Positions 1 through 7,318 are shown, counted from the stretch's first letter. The stretch: DNA of 12,010 nucleotides from Baffinella frigidus (GCA_026770585.1 MU647289.1:96180-108189); one strand, 5' to 3'. Translations and numbers: made by a program. The notes: generated from the letters alone by a model not told the origin.

Positions 1-95
1 TAAACCCTGAACCCTAAACCCTAAACCCTAAACCCTAAACCCTAAACCCTAAACACTAAACCCTAAACCCTAAACCCTAGACCCTATCACCGCGA
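1..95. repeat. Telomere repeat array, CCCTAAA on + strand
   Basis: About thirteen 7-bp units of CCCTAAA with few variants (CCCTGAA, CACTAAA, CCCTAGA). This is the C-rich strand of the TTTAGGG telomere. C-rich sequence reading 5' to 3' from the left edge is the orientation expected at a left chromosome end. The array is too short and the window too arbitrary to say whether this is the true end or an interstitial tract. Confidence 0.93.
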
Positions 96-125
96 CGCCA
101 CGCATCCGCGGCTCACTCGGAAACT

Positions 126-158
126 CCCGACGAGAGAGAGAGAGAGAGGCTCGTCGGG
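126..158. repeat. (GA)n microsatellite in a 9-bp inverted repeat
   Basis: CCCGACGAG at 126-134 and CTCGTCGGG at 150-158 are perfect inverted repeats around a GA dinucleotide run. They would form a hairpin with a 15-nt purine loop. No function is evident. Confidence 0.7.
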
Positions 159-177
159 GTAACCCCTCGAAATCAGA

Positions 178-266
178 AGCCACCACAGAGACCCCACAGC
201 CACCCCACGGTACCCCACGGCCACCCCACAGGACCCCACAGCCACCACAGAGACCCCACAGCCAGT
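178..266. repeat. CCACAG/CCACGG minisatellite
   Basis: Imperfect short tandem repeats built on CCCCACAGCCA and CCCCACGG. The string ACAGAGACCCCACAGCCA occurs near both ends, at about 183 and 246. Overlapping short open frames here are repeat artefacts. Confidence 0.75.
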
Positions 267-294
267 CAGCATCCGGTAGTGGACTGCGGCATGC

Positions 295-371
295 CCTAAC
301 CCTCAACTCCTAAACCTAAACCCCTAAACCCGCAACCCTAAGCACTGAACCCTAGACCCTAAACACTACAC
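295..371. repeat. Degenerate telomere-like tract (C-rich on +)
   Basis: Variant CCCTAAA units (CCTCAACT, CCTAAGCA, CCCTAGA, CACTACA) in the same orientation as the terminal array. It ends next to CACCCGCAG, which could serve as a splice acceptor, but I see no coding exon joined to it. Confidence 0.85.
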
Positions 372-439
372 CCGCAGCGCTCCTAAGACCGCGTCTCGGT
401 TAGGAGGAGAACCGGGGCCTTCCTGCTGTAGTCCACTAC

Positions 440-790
440 AGTATGACTTGTACCCTTTGTGCCTTACCCAATGCAAGAGCCGCCTCCTCGGAGCTCATCT
501 CAAGGTGTCTTCAGTCTCCCCTCCAGGTCCAGGTACGCCGACCACAAAGAAAATGGATCCCTATGTGTTCATAGGAGTTGGAAAAAGATTAATTAGGGCC
601 CTAAGTGAATTTAATCAGGTCAGAATCCGGTTTGATAGTCCATTTTCTTTGAAATTGAACATGTTCCCGGATGAGTATGGCTCGTACACCGTGTGCCTTA
701 CCCTAAGCACGCCTCTTCGGTGCTCATGGCAAGGTGTCTTCAGTCCTTCCCTCCAGTTCAAGGTACCCCAACCACACTGTTCAAATATAC
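440..790 (+). repeat. Diverged direct repeat, two copies about 236 bp apart
   Basis: Copy one (about 446-550) and copy two (about 682-776) share TGTGCCTTACCC, CTCATCTCAAGG/CTCATGGCAAGG and AGGTGTCTTCAGTC. They also share CCCTCCAG and a closing AGGTAC..CC..ACCACA. The order and spacing of these blocks are kept, so this is an old duplication. The sequence between and after, to about 1000, is AT-richer than the rest of the window. A long open frame on the + strand here lacks an upstream ATG and resembles nothing I recognise. Confidence 0.7.
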
Positions 791-1001
791 ACATCTTGAT
801 GGAAATATCGATCCAATTTAGGACGTCCGGACAGGCCCGCCTCAGACTTAACTGGTACAAATTCAAAACTGAAGAGGTTTACAAGCATTTCTTAGTGTTT
901 TGGTCTTCATTTTTTTTAATTTGTACCGCGAATTCGTCCTCAATTGGATTGATGTTCCCATTGATCTACACCCACATATGCCCTGAAACACATCTACACC
1001 C

Positions 1002-1217
1002 TCATACCCCGCGCTGCGAAGAATCCACAGAATCCCCCCCACCCCCCCGCGCCCACCCATTCAAGAAATCGCTTCTCGTCTCCTCCTGCTCCCACACCGC
1101 CTCTCGCTGCTCCCACATCGGCACGAAATCGGGGGCGTTCACGCGACGCGTGTGCGCCTTGCAGCTGCACTGCGCCTTCGGGAACCCGCATCTGCTCGGA
1201 AACACGTCATCCGTCAC
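1002..1217 (-). CDS. Possible terminal exon of an unrecognised minus-strand gene
   Basis: On the minus strand this frame is open from an AG at 1218-1219, preceded by a pyrimidine-rich stretch and GTG, to a TGA at 1002-1004. It encodes about 71 residues. The first 55 are compositionally protein-like, with a CSCKAHTR stretch and an acidic/Trp part (FVPMWEQREAVWEQEE). Most codons end in G or C, as in the better-supported genes of this window. A second frame opens with a true ATG at 1191 but is a low-complexity Gly/Arg peptide. I do not recognise a family. It could be a gene fragment stranded in the subtelomere. Confidence 0.33.
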   Translation of the reverse strand: MTDDVFPSRCGFPKAQCSCKAHTRRVNAPDFVPMWEQREAVWEQEETRSDFLNGWARGGGGDSVDSSQRGV

Positions 1218-1378
1218 CTTGTTTCCAGTTATAAAAAAGATTTAGGAGATGACCGTTTAATTATTAACTCGCTGTCGAGCGAGGAGGGAACAACTTGAAA
1301 GGGTTCAAGGACTTTCGCCTGAAAGCCAAGGTCGTTTTTCAACCTTGACTGTCTTAAATGTGCCGAGTTCGCTCGACA

Positions 1379-1506
1379 CCACGCCAGATTGGATGTGGGG
1401 GTGGATTTTTTCTAAAACCTTTCTGATGATGGGGTGTAAACTTTTGAAAACCCCTGCCTTCAAGGGGAATTGACTTTTGGCGACCCCTTCCAAGAATCTG
1501 GCGTGG
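1379..1506. mobile_element. MITE-like element with 12-bp perfect terminal inverted repeats
   Basis: CCACGCCAGATT at 1379-1390 is the exact reverse complement of AATCTGGCGTGG at 1495-1506. The 128-bp body is AT-richer than its flanks and has no coding capacity. A CA dinucleotide occurs outside both ends, but a target-site duplication is not convincing. Confidence 0.55.
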
Positions 1507-1520
1507 CAGCGGATGCCGTT

Positions 1521-1675
1521 CCCACCCACCAACCCTCACGGTGGGACCAAATCGATGATTTTCAATTTCCCAATTCCTATGGAAAACGGCTCCACCACAG
1601 GCGAATTCGCCTGGCTGCCCGGGTATTCCTGAGATTCAAAATCGACGATTTGGTCCCTTCGTGAGGGGTGGTGGA
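1521..1675. mobile_element. Foldback element with ~45-bp imperfect inverted arms
   Basis: The left arm (about 1521-1567) contains CCCTCACGGTGGGACCAAAT, then CG and GATTTT. The right arm (about 1631-1675) is its imperfect reverse complement: GATTTGGTCCC, then a purine-poor TTCGTGAGGGG. The centre holds a perfect 16-bp palindrome, CAGGCGAATTCGCCTG, at 1598-1613. The structure suits a non-autonomous foldback or MITE. It sits directly beside the 1379-1506 element, so the two may be nested. Confidence 0.6.
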
Positions 1676-2155
1676 CCACCCCCCGATTTGTACCAGGGCG
1701 TCGCCGCAACCACGCAGGGCTGGAGGGGGGGGTATTCAAAACTCATTTTTTCAAGCGAAAATGGTATTCAAAAGTCTATTTTTAGCAGAAAACGGCTCCA
1801 AGAACAACCCAATGGCTCCAAGTACGACCCTGGAATACCCTACCCAAGAGCCTAGCGTGGATTCGCCCCGCCTGGTACAATTCCGCCAGATAAAGATTCT
1901 TTACGTTTTCGTGGAAAAGGCCATGTAATTCAAACCGTGTGTGTGCTATCCTGGGATGGGTTTTGGCCTATGGTAAAGCTATGTCGAGGCCAACGTAACA
2001 AAATCTGACAAGGTCCACCCTTACGATAGCATAACAGGCAGTTTAAATTGCATGGCCTCGGCCACTAGTTTCGGAGGGCGGGAGGCACCTGAGGCTCTCG
2101 CCCTCCTCCTCCAGCAACCTGTCCAGCTCCATCAGCGCCGGCCGTAGCAGCGTCT
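1676..2155. other. Non-coding interval
   Basis: No convincing gene. It starts with a GGTATTCAAAA motif repeated at about 1731 and 1765. It also has ACGGCTCCA at about 1792, which matches the foldback centre at about 1586, so it is probably further decayed repeat DNA. Confidence 0.5.
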
Positions 2156-2156
2156 G

Positions 2157-2624
2157 CGCGCCCCACCACGGTTAGCTGCCCCGGATAGGACACATTATTT
2201 CCCGCGGCCAACTTCTCTGCACAGCGCTCTAGAATGCTCTGCTAAACCACCTCTCCGACGCACTCCACGCCGAGCCAGAACGTTTCGCCTAAGTCGACTC
2301 CCCCTGAAAACCAGCGCCTTAAGTCAAATGCCTGCCATGGTGGCAGGGTCCATCTAGACGAAAACAGGGGGAAGTTGACTTAGGTGAGCTGGTTGACTTA
2401 TCTGAAATCGTGTGGGTCGGAGTGTAGTAGGGTTGTGTTATCAGCTGGGTGCTGATACGTATCAGGACGTATCAGCAATATCAGCAAAACAGCTGGAAAT
2501 CCTATCCGGGACAGGATTTCCCCCCCGACTACCACTCAACTGGGCTGGCTTAGTTGCACGGAAGCCTGAAGTTGGTCAAGAGTGTTACGTGCGCCCCACC
2601 ACAGTTAGCTGCACCGGTGAGGAT
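2157..2624 (+). repeat. Two-copy direct repeat GCGCCCCACCAC..GTTAGCTGC
   Basis: Positions 2157-2190 and 2590-2624 share GCGCCCCACCAC, GTTAGCTGC, CCGG and AGGA with a few substitutions. A second pair, GTTGGTCAAGAGTG at about 2571 and about 2893, lies near the right copy. These mark local duplication in otherwise non-coding DNA. Confidence 0.6.
2286..2386. mobile_element. Foldback element with ~21-bp inverted arms
   Basis: CGCCTAAGTCGACTCCCCCT at 2286-2305 pairs with the reverse complement of AGGGGGAAGTTGACTTAGGT at 2366-2385, with two mismatches and one gap. The centre includes CCTGCCATGGTGGCAGG. A related end, CTTAAGTCAACTCCCCTTGG, occurs alone at about 2729-2748. There may therefore be more than one copy of the family in the window. 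Confidence 0.55.
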
Positions 2625-2896
2625 TCGCGCCGGGACGACACCTAAACCGGGCAGGCTTGCTTCCAGTTGCTCAGGAGAATCGAGTTGGTCAACCACCCTG
2701 GAGGCAGGGTGGGGGTATTTTGAGCATTCTTAAGTCAACTCCCCTTGGAATGGACTGAGATCTCAGTCCCCCGTGATGAATGGATCTGGTACAAAACGGT
2801 CTTATAAGTATTTTAGTGGTACAAATCCTGTCAAATTTTGCGATAAAGGGTTATTCGGGATTGGCCGCAAGTCCCCTCCAGGGTGGATCGAGTTGG

Positions 2897-3424
2897 TCAA
2901 GAGTGGTACGGGGGACTCTCCTGCGCCTCCCATTCCCAGCCTCCGGCATCCTCGACCATAGAGCTCCGCAACCCAACCGCATCCCCCCTCGCACATCCGC
3001 GCCTCGAACGCACGCCCCACCTTCCCCCTGCAGCGAGGCTGCTCCACCCCAAGATGGTCGAGGGGCGCTCCGCCGCGGCGCGCAGCCCCGGTCCGACCCG
3101 GTCCGCCTCTCTCTGGCCGTCATCGGCTCGGAGATGGGCGGTGGGGGGAACGCCGCCGAATTGGTTTTGCAGTGTGCGCCTCCGCATGAGCGCCGCGGGG
3201 GTGCTGGGCTGCCAGATCCCCTTCCCACTAGTCGGGAACTGGAGCGTGAAGGCGGAAACTCGGGGGGGGGCAGCCAGGAGCGCCACAGCTGCGATGCAGA
3301 GGGGTGCTACGTTTCCCGGCTGGCGTCTGGTTCGAAGATCCCTCGCTCGTAGATCACCACATGAACACGGCGTGCTGTGAGGTGCCGGGGCCCCGGGGCA
3401 GCCCCGCGTCCGACAACCAACCAT
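2897..3424 (-). CDS. Possible targeted protein; reading frame uncertain
   Basis: An ATG at 3424 opens a 175-residue minus-strand frame ending at a TGA at 2897-2899. Residues about 40-62 form a hydrophobic stretch (LCIAAVALLAAPP) followed by RVSAFTLQFP. This is the layout of a signal peptide with an SA|F junction, as in the ASAFAP motif of secondary red plastids. Codons in this part end mostly in G or C. Against it, the frame has 37 residues before the hydrophobic core and contains GC-rich homopolymer runs. At least two other frames across 2780-3380 are also open and GC3-rich. I recognise no mature domain. Confidence 0.28.
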   Translation of the reverse strand: MVGCRTRGCPGAPAPHSTPCSCGDLRARDLRTRRQPGNVAPLCIAAVALLAAPPRVSAFTLQFPTSGKGIWQPSTPAALMRRRTLQNQFGGVPPTAHLRADDGQREADRVGPGLRAAAERPSTILGWSSLAAGGRWGVRSRRGCARGDAVGLRSSMVEDAGGWEWEAQESPPYHS

Positions 3425-3658
3425 AGTTCTCGCCCCTTCCGGCGGATGATTGCTAAAAGACGGCCACTTGCTCCCAGGTCCTCCGCGAACCGAGCAGCCT
3501 GAGAACCCGCCCAGCAGCCCTCGCCCCCGTCGCGTTCCTCCCGTCCAGCACGCGGCCCTCGACCCAACTTCTAAGGAACAAAAACTGGTTTGACCAGTCT
3601 CGTAGATCTAGCGAGCCCGATCCTGACTGACCGGAGGGATCACCGGTCGCTTAACCAG

Positions 3659-3961
3659 ATGCGTGGGAAAGACGCTCTCTGGTGGGCTCTTGTCATCCTC
3701 CTCGGCATCTTCGCGCCGGGAGCAGACACGTACTATTGCGAAGCGTGCGGCTGGTGTAGTAGGAGGGGGTCGAATTTTCACCATTTGATGAGCCACGTCC
3801 GGGTCGCGCATAACGTGCATGTCAACCTGGGCTACAATCGCCGCGACCCGCACTGGAGCTTCTGCTGGTGCAACGATTGCCCGCGGAAAAATGGGCACGG
3901 GAAGCGCTTGCGCAACGAGGAAGAAGTTCTGAAGCACCTCAGGGAGGAGCACGAATGGTAG
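3659..3961 (+). CDS. Small secretory-type protein with two C2H2-like zinc fingers
   Basis: This 100-residue protein starts at the first ATG of its open frame; the frame itself is open further upstream without an ATG. Residues 6-19 (ALWWALVILLGIFA) are hydrophobic and followed by PGA|DT, a plausible signal-peptidase site after Ala22. Finger 1 is C27-x2-C30-x15-H46-x4-H51. Finger 2 is C71-x2-C74-x18-H93-x4-H98, with an extra Cys at 69. Spacing between the pairs is longer than the usual 12 residues of a nuclear C2H2 finger, so DNA binding should not be assumed. The signal peptide argues for an ER, secreted or organellar role. It stops at TAG 75 bp before a telomere-like tract. A downstream in-frame exon-like stretch exists (4013-4036), but no clean splice joins it to this gene. 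Confidence 0.68.
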   Translation: MRGKDALWWALVILLGIFAPGADTYYCEACGWCSRRGSNFHHLMSHVRVAHNVHVNLGYNRRDPHWSFCWCNDCPRKNGHGKRLRNEEEVLKHLREEHEW

Positions 3962-4012
3962 ACCGCCACGCTGACGGCGCCCTTCAAGAGTGACTGAAAC
4001 TCCTCATGGGAG

Positions 4013-4989
4013 CTGTTGGCGTTCGAGTGGCAGTACGTAAACCCTAAAACCCAAACTCTACACCCTGAATCCTGAACACTGAACCCTAAACCCTAAACCC
4101 TGAACCCTGAACCCTAAACCATGAACCCTAAACCCTAAAACCTAAATCCTCAATGCTTAACACTATACCCTACAACCCTAAACCCTAAACCCTAATGAAC
4201 CTGAAACCATAAACCCTAAACCCTAAAAACTAAACCCTGAACCCTGAACCCTAAACCCTAAACACTGAGCCCTAAACCCTAAACCCTAAACACTGAGCCC
4301 TTAAACCTGAACCCTGAACCCGAAACCCTCAACCCTAAACCCTAAACCCTAAACCCTAAACCCCAAACCCTGTACCCTAAACCCTAAACCCTGAACCTAA
4401 AATCCTCAACCCTGAACCCTGAAACCTAATCTCTAATCCCTAAACCCTAAATACTAAACCCTAAATACTAAACCCCAAACCCTACACCCTAAACCCTACA
4501 CTGAACCCTTAACCCAAACACCTTCAAACCTGAAACACTGAGCCCTTAAACCTAAAACCTGAACCCTGAACCCTAAACCCTAAATCCTAAACCCTGAACC
4601 CTAAACCCTAAACCCTGAACCCTGAACCCTAAACCCTAAACCTTAAACCATGAACCCTTAACACTAAACCCTAAATTTCAAACTCTTAACCCTAAACCGG
4701 GTAAACCCTAAACCCCAAACTCTTAACTCTCAACCATCAATTCTAAACCCCAAACTCCAAACCCTAAACCCTAAACCCTAAACACTAAACACTAAACACG
4801 GTACCCTAAACCCTGTACTCTAAACCCTAAACCCGAAAACCTAAACCCTACACCAAAAACCCCAAACCCTGATCTCTAAAATTCAAATCCCAAGCTCAAA
4901 CCCCTGAACTGTGTCAGGTGGTCACGCTTGTTAGGACCGCCACAGAGTCCCACGGTAGGCTTGTTCCCAGGAGTTTAGGACCCCTCTAG
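4013..4989 (+). CDS. Candidate spliced coding pieces flanking the 4037-4917 tract
   Basis: Just before the C-rich tract, CTGTTGGCG to CAGTAC (4013-4036) reads LLAFEWQY and is followed by GTAAACCC, a possible donor at 4037. The tract ends with GAACTGTGTCAG, a possible acceptor at 4917. From 4918 the same phase reads VVTLVRTATESHG and on to TAG at 4987-4989. The edges copy the pattern of the two minus-strand genes below. However, the exons are very short, no start is visible and no homology is recognised, so this is a weak candidate only. Confidence 0.25.
4037..4905 (+). repeat. Long degenerate telomere-like tract (C-rich on +)
   Basis: About 870 bp of imperfect CCCTAAA/CCCTGAA units, in the same orientation as the array at 1-95. 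Substitutions, indels and short non-telomeric interruptions are common (for example around 4680-4745). Fresh terminal repeats would be more uniform, so this is an old interstitial tract, or possibly an intron (see 4013-4989). Confidence 0.92.
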
Positions 4990-5303
4990 GGGCGTTTTGG
5001 GTTCTTCATTAGGAGCAATTCTTCTGCAAAGGAGGACTTTGAGGACTCAACGGCATTCGCCGCCACGAGGACTTCTATTATTTGTACTGGGGATTGTTTC
5101 CTTTTGTGGGGAATGCGTGAAACATATTGACTGTGACTCTTTAGGAGCGTAAGAGGCTACTGGCCACTTCAGGGATATTACAACCAACACGGCCGCTATG
5201 TATACACCCCCACCGAGACTGTGTTTGCGCAAGCCCTACAGAGCGGCCATGTGCGCGCTACACATTGTGTCCCAACGGAGCCGTGGGCCACAGCGGCGCT
5301 TCT
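4990..5303. other. Non-coding interval with one dispersed-repeat copy
   Basis: No gene that I can support. Within it, 5178-5220 carries an AACACGGCCGC repeat that recurs at 8282-8338 (inverted) and 9163-9220. Confidence 0.5.
5178..5220 (+). repeat. Dispersed repeat P, copy 1 (AACACGGCCGC)
   Basis: The core is ATTACAACCAACACGGCCGC, followed by a TACACCCCCACCGA tail. It matches 9175-9220 (TATTAATGCCAACACGGCCG, then a TACACCCCTACCGA tail) and the reverse complement of 8282-8338. All three copies share the tail after the GGCCGC core. Confidence 0.65.
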
Positions 5304-5390
5304 CAAAATGCTTTCTCTGCAGATCCCTTCTACGGAACGGCGTGTCGTTGGAATATGTTGGGAGCATTTAAAACCTCAAGGACCTAAAGG
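5304..5390 (+). repeat. Dispersed repeat R, copy 1 (ATGCTTTCTCTGCAG...AGGACCTAAAGG)
   Basis: This 87-bp block is about 85% identical by eye to 9676-9762. It includes ATGCTTTCTCTGCAG, TTCTACGGAA, GGCGTGTCGTTGG, TATGTTGGG and a closing AGGACCTAAAGG. The second copy lies just downstream of the CHAT gene stop, and the closing motif also follows the stop at 6750. Here no gene is seen on the matching (right) side. Confidence 0.75.
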
Positions 5391-5908
5391 ATCTTCTCTT
5401 TTATTACTCTCGATACAGGTCCTGGAAGACCCTTAAGCCTAGAGTTGAGTGATACAAACGTCCATACGCCTGAAATTATACAAGCCCGCCTCGGAACAGC
5501 GGAGCCTCTTCGTATGTCAGCACTAACCCCCCTCTGCGTGCAGTGCGGTACAGGACCCTTGGAGGTGGAGTTAGAATCCACCCGGAAAATGCTCGTATGA
5601 GCGGCCGACACGGGCTACAGTAAGTGGCACAATGCGTAGCATGTGCGGCGCTGACGCTGGTTGTTTGGCATCTCTCTGAGAGCAACCCCGAGGAGCACGG
5701 GGCGTCACACGGGCAGGTTGGGATCCGTCTGTGTCTTTTATAACAGGACGTGCCATGTGTAAAGTCACTCCGGCTATGCCTAAATGGGGTTTATCCCCAG
5801 ACAACCTTCGTGTTGAGGAGCAAGGAGCGACACACAGGCACATTCTTCCTGCTTACAGCTGTATTCCCAGAGGCTCTCCCCTCTGGTGTGCCGCGCGCCA
5901 CGTGCGTG
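5391..5908. other. Non-coding interval
   Basis: Several short open frames exist on both strands, but none has recognisable composition, domain or third-base pattern. On the minus strand AATAAA occurs just before repeat R, at about 5403-5408. Confidence 0.45.
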
Positions 5909-6031
5909 TACAGGGGTACCTCGCTCATACGAAAGCGCCCCCCTCCCCTAGGACCACCACAGGGCCCTAGGCATGGGCCTACTGTAGGGTCCTAGGGGGG
6001 GGCAGTTTCTTGTGAGCGAGGTACCCCTGTA
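5909..6031. mobile_element. MITE family M, intact copy 1
   Basis: TA, then CAGGGGTACCTCGCTCAT at 5911-5928, and a matching reverse complement ending in GTACCCCTG at 6021-6029, then TA. Inner segments (CCTAGGACC and GGTCCTAGG-like) pair as well, so most of the element can fold back on itself. TA flanks and short length suggest a Tc1/mariner-type MITE with no coding capacity. Confidence 0.85.
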
Positions 6032-6056
6032 CATCACTCTACTCTCCTCACATGAC

Positions 6057-6095
6057 TACAGGGGTACCTCGCTCATGAGAAAGCGCCTCCCCCTA
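6057..6095 (+). mobile_element. MITE family M, left-end fragment
   Basis: TACAGGGGTACCTCGCTCAT at 6057-6076 and then GAGAAAGCGCCTCCCCCTA match the left end of family M. No right end follows. The sequence runs into a CT microsatellite, so the copy is truncated. It lies 25 bp from copy 1 in head-to-tail order. Confidence 0.75.
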
Positions 6096-6116
6096 CCACG
6101 CCTCCCCCCAGGCCTG

Positions 6117-6214
6117 CTGCCCCCCCCTCTCTCACACACACTTTCTCTCTCTCTCTCTCGCTCTCTCTCTCTCTCCCTCTCGCTCTCTCTCTCGCCCCCG
6201 CTCTCTCTCTCGAC
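6117..6214. repeat. CT-rich microsatellite
   Basis: Runs of CTCTCT with CCCC interruptions. Any serine/leucine-repeat open frame here is a product of the microsatellite. Confidence 0.9.
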
Positions 6215-6363
6215 GCGGGCCCGTCCTATCCTGTTGCCCCGCGCCCTTTCAATACCTGGGAGGAGGTAAAGTGGAGGTGTCCACTTAGGACCCTCCCGAC
6301 TGGCTTATCTGGTAAATAAACCAGTCGCCCTGAGAGGTTGAGGAGCAGTTCCCCTTTTGGCGG

Positions 6364-6577
6364 CAAAGGGGTACCTCGCTCATGAGAAAATGCCTCCCTC
6401 ACAGGACCACCATACGGCTCTAGGCAGCTGCTGTAGGATCTAAGGAGGGGGCGCTTTCTTATCCCTTGTGGCGGACGGGCGATTAATCGCCCTAACTCGC
6501 CCTAGGCAGGTCCTAGGGCCCTACTGTAGGGCGTACGAATCTACTCGCCACTCAAGAGATAAGCGAGGTACCCCTTT
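6364..6577. mobile_element. MITE family M, rearranged copy with altered ends
   Basis: The left end reads AAGGGGTACCTCGCTCATGA and the right end AAGCGAGGTACCCCTTT. The outermost bases changed on both sides while staying complementary (AAAGGGG and CCCCTTT instead of CAGGGG and CCCCTG). The first 98 bp look like a standard copy up to GCGCTTTCTTAT. About 95 bp of other sequence, including the perfect palindrome GGGCGATTAATCGCCC at 6477-6492, separates this from the right end. Confidence 0.7.
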
Positions 6578-6723
6578 AACCGAGTTGGTCTCGGTTCGGA
6601 CCTCAGGTGATGAGCCGGGCTCATAACCTTTGTCATCAGGCTCATAAAGTTCGTCCCTGATCCGAGAGGAAGCATGGCCTTACCACAGAACCAGTTCCGG
6701 TGTTCGCCTATGGTGGGAGCTCG

Positions 6724-6749
6724 AAGGACCTAAAGGACCTAAAGGACCC
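6724..6749 (-). promoter_or_regulatory. Tandem AGGACCTAA motif just 3' of a predicted stop
   Basis: On the + strand the block reads AAGGACCTAAAGGACCTAAA and continues with GGACC. On the minus strand it is CCTTTAGGT repeated, immediately after the TGA of the gene at 6750-7318. The same motif lies 25 bp beyond the stop of the CHAT gene (9746-9762). It may act in transcript 3'-end formation, but this is inferred from position only. Confidence 0.4.
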
Positions 6750-7318
6750 TCAGAAGCCGTCGATGGTGCTGCGCGCCATGACTGTGCTCAGCACCGACGA
6801 GACCTGTTTTGGGGTTTAGGGTGTGGGGCTTGGGATTGAGGGTTTAGGGTTTAGGGTTTGGGGTTTGGGGTTGAGGGTTTATGGTTTAGGGTTTAGAAGT
6901 GGGGGTTTAGGGTTTAGGGTTGAGGGTCCGGGGTAAGGGCTTTGGGGCTTAGGGTTTAGGGTTAGGGGTGAGGGGTTAGGGCTTTGAGAAATCAGGTTTA
7001 GGGTTTTGGGATTGGTGTAAGGGGTTTGGGGTTTGGGTTTTAGGGTTTGGGGATGAGGGTTTAGGGTTTAGGGTTTAGGGTTGAGACCGCGTTGCTCGAC
7101 CACCGCGTCAGCTTCTCCCTGGAAGTGGGGTTTGGGGTTCGGGGTTTGGGGTTTGGGGTTGGTGGTTGGTGGTCTAGGGTTTGGGGTTTGGGGTTTGTGG
7201 TTGGAGGTTTGGGGCTTGGGGTTTAGCGTGCAGGGTCGAGGGCTGATGGTTACCTGATACTGGTGTTCTGCTCCAGGACCCGCTCGTTCTGGAATTCCTG
7301 CACGGTTTCGCTCCCGAC
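6750..7318 (-). CDS. 3' end of a spliced gene with telomere-repeat introns
   Basis: Three minus-strand exons join in phase. Exon a (7254-7318, possibly starting at 7297) reads VGSETVQEFQNERVLEQNTS and then I plus AG. It is followed by the donor GTAACC at 7253. Exon b (7088-7118, after CACTTCCAG) completes Arg and reads EKLTRWSSNA. Exon c (6750-6803, after CCCCAAAACAG) reads VSSVLSTVMARSTIDGF and ends in TGA. Codons in all three end mostly in G or C. The introns are 135 bp (7119-7253) and 284 bp (6804-7087), and nearly all their sequence is telomere-like C-rich repeat. The exon a/b part is hydrophilic and could be helical. I do not recognise the family. The donor of the second intron (GTCTCA) is weak. 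Upstream exons probably lie beyond 7318 but I could not place them. Confidence 0.5.
6804..7087 (-). repeat. Telomere-like tract acting as intron (284 bp)
   Basis: On the + strand this is GGGTTTA/GGGGTTT/GGGTTGA repeats, the reverse orientation to 1-95. On the minus strand it is GTCTCAACCCTAAACCC to CTAAACCCCAAAACAG, bounded by GT and AG. It lies between two exons whose phases match. Confidence 0.6.
7119..7253 (-). repeat. Telomere-like tract acting as intron (135 bp)
   Basis: On the minus strand it runs from GTAACCATCAG to AAACCCCACTTCCAG. The body is degenerate AACCCC/AAACCCC repeat with a 25-bp unique part near the donor. Both edges fit splice sites, and the flanking exon phases agree (2 then 1 base). 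Confidence 0.6.

Noticed and set aside
448-1245. 265-codon open frame on the plus strand
   Set aside because: It begins at TTG, its first ATG is 35 codons in, and it runs over a diverged direct repeat. It also runs antisense to a frame with better third-base bias, and no domain is recognisable.
2883-3380. 165-codon plus-strand frame overlapping other open frames
   Set aside because: High GC removes stops in several frames at once. No frame has a recognisable domain, so only the one with a targeting-like motif is kept, at low confidence.
4037-4905. CRISPR-like reading of a repeat array
   Set aside because: The unit is 7 bp with no spacers, and it matches telomere repeat.
5731-6269. Frames reading through MITE ends (peptides like YRGTSLMRKR and MSEVPLY)
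   Set aside because: These peptides are translations of the CAGGGGTACCTCGCTCAT terminal repeats and the CT microsatellite, not genes.
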